5,556 bases of DNA. Origin: Lachnospiraceae bacterium UBA4711 (GTDB lineage Bacteria; Bacillota; Clostridia; Lachnospirales; Lachnospiraceae). Under the pieces are notes generated by a model, which had not been told where the DNA came from, did not search any database, and saw only the letters and a program-made list of their open reading frames with translations. The translations under genes and the position numbers were made by a program. The stretch spans positions 1 to 5,556 of the forward strand of contig DHJV01000024.1 of NCBI GenBank assembly GCA_002404515.1, written 5' to 3'. How positions within the stretch are numbered: the stretch's first letter is position 1; the number at the start of each line of letters is the position of its first letter. Below, one piece after another: positions 5,417 to 5,556 of this stretch.

Positions 5417-5556
5417 TTAAGCAAAAATCAGTTCAACCTTGACGATTTCTTCGGCGCGATTGCGGATGTTGTTCATCCGCTGCACCCAGTCCATCTGATT
5501 GGCAGCTTTCAGGGCTTCGGTCACACCCTCGGCTTCCTGCATCTGCTGGACAATCA
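5417..5556 (-). CDS. tnpV: TnpV-family transposon-encoded protein, C-terminal fragment (cut by window edge)
   Basis: The final 45 codons of a gene that begins beyond the right edge are visible, read on the minus strand and ending in TAA at 5417-5419. The fragment contains the pattern EAEGVTEALKAANQMDWV followed by QRMNNIRNRAEEIVKVEL. This matches my memory of the C-terminus of TnpV, a ~110-130 residue protein widespread in transposons and integrative elements of Clostridia (typical ending: 'EGVTE-LKA-D-M-WV--MN-IR--AEEIV--E'). Its biochemical role is not well established. No frameshift or stop interrupts the visible part. Together with the TTRAP-like and recombinase genes it identifies the right half of the window as mobile-element DNA. 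Confidence 0.8.
   Translation of the reverse strand, partial: IVQQMQEAEGVTEALKAANQMDWVQRMNNIRNRAEEIVKVELIFA

Noticed and set aside
5101..5442. 113-codon plus-strand open frame
   Set aside because: It is antisense to the TTRAP-like gene and crosses both terminator hairpins; the composition is that of a reverse-strand shadow.
1..5556. CRISPR array, tRNA or rRNA genes
   Set aside because: No regularly spaced identical repeats and no cloverleaf or rRNA-like conserved segments were seen on either strand.

Overview
The window most likely comes from a gut-type Clostridia bacterium, probably the Oscillospiraceae/Ruminococcaceae. This is inferred from a secreted protein with C-terminal S-layer homology (SLH) domains of the 'TRAQ-VTFL-RA' style, strong Shine-Dalgarno sites, and a neighbouring tnpV-type mobile-element module. 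All credible genes read on the minus strand, so gene order along transcription runs from the right edge to the left edge.

Right part (about 3990-5556) is mobile-element DNA. It holds the C-terminal end of a TnpV-family protein, a leader with two tandem terminator-like hairpins, a small protein resembling the transposon-transfer assisting (TTRAP) family, an overlapping small protein of unknown function, a strong terminator, and a spacer with inverted and direct repeats. A serine recombinase of resolvase/invertase type with a TTG start follows. Such gene sets are typical of integrative or mobilizable elements of gut Firmicutes, and the repeats next to the recombinase are candidate recombination or operator sites.

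Centre and left (about 415-3987): after an AT-rich intergenic region comes one large gene for a 1131-residue exported protein. Its order is signal peptide, BspA-like leucine-rich repeats, a Big_5/SbsA-type Ig-like domain, a papain-like cysteine peptidase-like domain with a plausible Cys/His/Asp-or-Asn set, a beta-rich region, and three SLH repeats. It is best read as a cell-wall-attached, surface-exposed adhesin/protease candidate. A strong hairpin closes the gene.

Far left (20-316): a short predicted lipoprotein of unknown function.

The most unusual spot is the leader upstream of the TTRAP-like gene. An intrinsic terminator ends only about 5 bases before that gene's ribosome binding site, leaving no room for a promoter in between. 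Transcripts of the gene must therefore read through it, which suggests attenuation or antitermination control.
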